Below, piece after piece: positions 5,283 to 5,309 of a stretch of 5,309 nt of DNA. Numbering within the stretch: position 1 is the first letter of the stretch; each line of letters starts with the position of its first letter. The notes beneath the pieces were generated by a model, which saw only the letters and a list, made by a program, of their open reading frames with translations, was not told where the DNA came from and ran no database searches. The DNA comes from Planctomycetota bacterium (GTDB taxonomy: Bacteria; Planctomycetota; Planctomycetia; Pirellulales; UBA1268), in contig JAQBZA010000252.1 in assembly GCA_027622795.1 (NCBI GenBank), forward strand, positions 1-5,309, read 5' to 3'. The translations under genes were made by a program, and so were the position numbers.

Positions 5283-5309
5283 TCGTTCCGTCGGCCGGCG
5301 TGAAGCGAA

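Noticed and set aside
5239..5309. Possible C-terminal end of an upstream minus-strand gene, open from the window edge to a TGA at 5239-5241
   Set aside because: Only about 22 codons are visible, the residues are low complexity, and the frame runs through the perfect GC hairpin. It cannot be distinguished from chance without sequence beyond 5309.

Overview
The window is a compact, GC-rich block of four genes, all on the minus strand and read from high to low coordinates. No convincing plus-strand gene, RNA gene, CRISPR array or insertion sequence is visible. In transcription order the genes are: (1) a 409-residue protein with an unassigned N-terminal part and a C-terminal HNH nuclease domain; (2) a 600-residue primase-polymerase of the archaeo-eukaryotic primase (AEP, prim-pol) type; (3) a 551-residue superfamily 1 helicase of the UvrD/Rep type; (4) a 154-residue protein with a Cys-rich putative zinc site and a domain resembling the exodeoxyribonuclease X C-terminal/DUF3820 fold.

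The genes are tightly packed. Genes 1 and 2 overlap by 17 bp, with a near-perfect Shine-Dalgarno for gene 2 inside the end of gene 1. Genes 3 and 4 share a GTGA stop/start overlap. Only 70 bp separates genes 2 and 3. That gap and the flanking coding sequence hold seven copies of a TGGACG(G/C) 7-mer in both orientations, an 8-bp inverted repeat, and a second small dyad whose loop carries most of the helicase Shine-Dalgarno. Upstream of gene 1 is a perfect 13-bp GC hairpin.

Primase, helicase and nuclease together suggest the DNA replication or recombination module of a mobile replicon (phage, prophage, plasmid or integrative element). No capsid, integrase or Rep initiator gene lies in the window, so the type of element cannot be decided. 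Shine-Dalgarno sites and GTG starts indicate a bacterial or phage gene system. The DxE variant of the prim-pol catalytic motif, the high GC content and the style of the HNH protein fit Planctomycetota or their phages, but this rests on recalled family resemblance and is tentative.

A working model, which is inference: the prim-pol primes DNA, the SF1 helicase unwinds it, the small protein is an accessory factor for nucleic-acid binding, and the HNH protein cuts DNA in processing, mobility or defence. The 7-mer cluster between primase and helicase could be an origin or an operator. The most novel-looking items are this cluster, the HNH fusion with its unassigned N-terminal region, and the helicase that starts only nine residues before its Walker A motif.
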